Source: an uncultured Bacteroidales bacterium (GTDB lineage Bacteria > Bacteroidota > Bacteroidia > Bacteroidales > UBA932). From it: a stretch of DNA of 64,000 nt. Both the position numbers and the translations under genes were made by a program. Position 1 is the first letter of the stretch; every line of letters starts with the position of its first letter. Of this stretch, positions 63,214-64,000 are shown piece after piece. The DNA lies in contig CALUUA010000012.1 in assembly GCA_944323845.1 (NCBI GenBank), positions 1-64,000 on the forward strand. Direction: 5' to 3'. The notes beneath the pieces are model-generated. The model was not told where the DNA came from. It worked only from the letters and a program-made list of their open reading frames with translations, and did no database searches.

Positions 63214-63915
63214 TCAATACATCCTGTGGCGTTTCTTCCAGTAAAGTATCAGAAGCCAGCCGAAAAGCATTCCTCCCAAGTGCGCAAAATGCGCAATGCC
63301 GCCGCCTACGCTGCGTATCGAGGAAATGCCTGTCAGCAATTCGATGACCGCGAAGATTATCACGAACCACTTGGCCTTCAGGGATACAGGCGGGAATATA
63401 AGAGTAAGCACGGAGTCCGGGAAAAGCATGGCATATCCCATAAGGACACCGTATATGGCTCCTGAAGCGCCCACGGTAGGAGTGTATTTAAGCGCCTGAT
63501 ATGCGGCTGCGGCCTGCTGTGAGCCATCGGCTATCTGTGAGATATACACCTGGGCTTCAATGAACTGGACACCGGTATGCAGCAGTGCGGCTCCTATTCC
63601 GGTGACGAAATAGAATATCAGGAATTTCTTCGTACCCCATATCCGCTCCAGTACGGTACCGAAGATGAAGAGGGTGTACATGTTGAAGAAAATATGCCAG
63701 AATCCGCCATGCATGAACATGTGCGTTACGATCTGCCATGGCTTGAAAAACGGCGAAGAAGGATAGAAGAGGGCGAAATTCGTTATCATCCAGTTCTCCT
63801 TCAGCGTAATCATGACCATCACCAGCACATTGATGATGATGATATTCTTGATGGCCGGCGGTATGGAGCCGAAGAAGCCTCCCCTGCCGTTGTTTTCGTA
63901 TGAAAAATAGCTCAT
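63214..63915 (-). CDS. Rhomboid-family intramembrane serine protease
   Basis: 233 residues with six predicted hydrophobic segments. WQIVTHMFMHGGFWHIFFNM matches the conserved HxxxN loop, VGASGAIYGVLMGYA holds the catalytic Ser, and AHFAHLGGMLFGWLL the catalytic His of the Ser-His dyad. It cleaves transmembrane proteins inside the lipid bilayer; targets are unknown. It follows the probable mutL end by 7 bases, so it is likely the second gene of a mutL-rhomboid-EEP-tsaC unit. Confidence 0.93.
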   Translation of the reverse strand: MSYFSYENNGRGGFFGSIPPAIKNIIIINVLVMVMITLKENWMITNFALFYPSSPFFKPWQIVTHMFMHGGFWHIFFNMYTLFIFGTVLERIWGTKKFLIFYFVTGIGAALLHTGVQFIEAQVYISQIADGSQQAAAAYQALKYTPTVGASGAIYGVLMGYAMLFPDSVLTLIFPPVSLKAKWFVIIFAVIELLTGISSIRSVGGGIAHFAHLGGMLFGWLLILYWKKRHRMY

Positions 63916-63922
63916 GAGTCTT

Positions 63923-64000
63923 TTACTTGAACATTTTAGCGATTTCTTCCTCTGCGAGGACTGTCATGATCCTGTGTCCGGAAGCGGTATATTCGGAATT
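63923..64000 (-). CDS. mutL: Probable DNA mismatch repair protein MutL, C-terminal fragment
   Basis: Only the last 25 codons are present, in frame to the window edge: NSEYTASGHRIMTVLAEEEI then AKMFK and stop. The pattern 'xxG.rI...l..eEia.mF' resembles the end of Bacteroidales MutL, and in that order mutL usually precedes a rhomboid gene. The call rests mainly on this context. Confidence 0.45.
   Translation of the reverse strand, partial: NSEYTASGHRIMTVLAEEEIAKMFK

Noticed and set aside
1..64000. tRNA, rRNA, CRISPR arrays, insertion sequences, prophage
   Set aside because: None recognised on either strand; repeats present are short palindromes without transposase genes.

Overview
The window looks like a chromosomal segment of a Bacteroidota bacterium, most likely order Bacteroidales. 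The reasons are two SusC/SusD outer-membrane pairs, lipoproteins with BACON and 'CPDGWRVPT'-type (FISUMP) domains, a SusR-like TPR/transmembrane protein, a large single-chain PurL, and many upstream regions carrying the Bacteroidota -7 promoter element TAnnTTTG. I cannot name a genus with confidence; an uncultured gut or rumen Bacteroidales lineage would fit. I saw no rRNA, tRNA, CRISPR array, insertion sequence or prophage.

Layout: (1) 1-10656, minus strand, is a probable ribose/sugar-scavenging locus. In transcription order it holds ribokinase, a GRP-type sugar permease, SusC, SusD, two tandem paralogous BACON-FISUMP lipoproteins, a 51-residue small ORF and the start of another lipoprotein. 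A divergent LacI-family regulator (10817-11830) probably controls it. (2) 11892-15184 carries a secreted protein that fuses a degenerate LytM-like domain to a gluzincin peptidase, then folD and a HAD phosphatase. (3) 15393-25659, minus, is a purine operon purE-purL-purF-(broken coaW)-purM-purH-purD, bordered at both ends by copies of one short repeat. (4) 26121-33783 holds cysS, xth, a DUF4143 ATPase preceded by two palindromes, rpiB-truB-MATE, and a YgjP-type peptidase.

(5) 33830-44242, minus, holds two adjacent branched-chain amino-acid operons, ilvD-ilvB-ilvN-ilvC and leuA-leuC-leuD-leuB. Each is preceded by a promoter, a short ORF rich in the codons of its own end product(s), and a rho-independent hairpin with a U-run. 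This is the layout of classical leader-peptide attenuation. (6) 44289-51103, minus, is a second SusC/SusD pair with a TPR/transmembrane putative regulator upstream and a 30-bp operator-like palindrome next to the susC promoter. (7) 51294-64000 is housekeeping: rpsO, pnp, galE, dacB (PBP4), radA, an SLC13/RCK transporter, a YfcE-type phosphoesterase, rsmE, tsaC, a membrane EEP-family protein, a rhomboid protease and the probable 3' end of mutL.

The items most worth a second look are: the pantothenate kinase gene inside the purine operon, which has lost its central catalytic segment and shifted frame; the ilv and leu attenuators; the repeat that brackets the purine operon; the palindromes at the ATPase and second SusC promoters; the small ORF and FISUMP lipoproteins of the sugar locus; and the LytM-gluzincin fusion. 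Start sites were moved downstream of the longest open frame where a promoter element, a signal peptide or family length argued for it.
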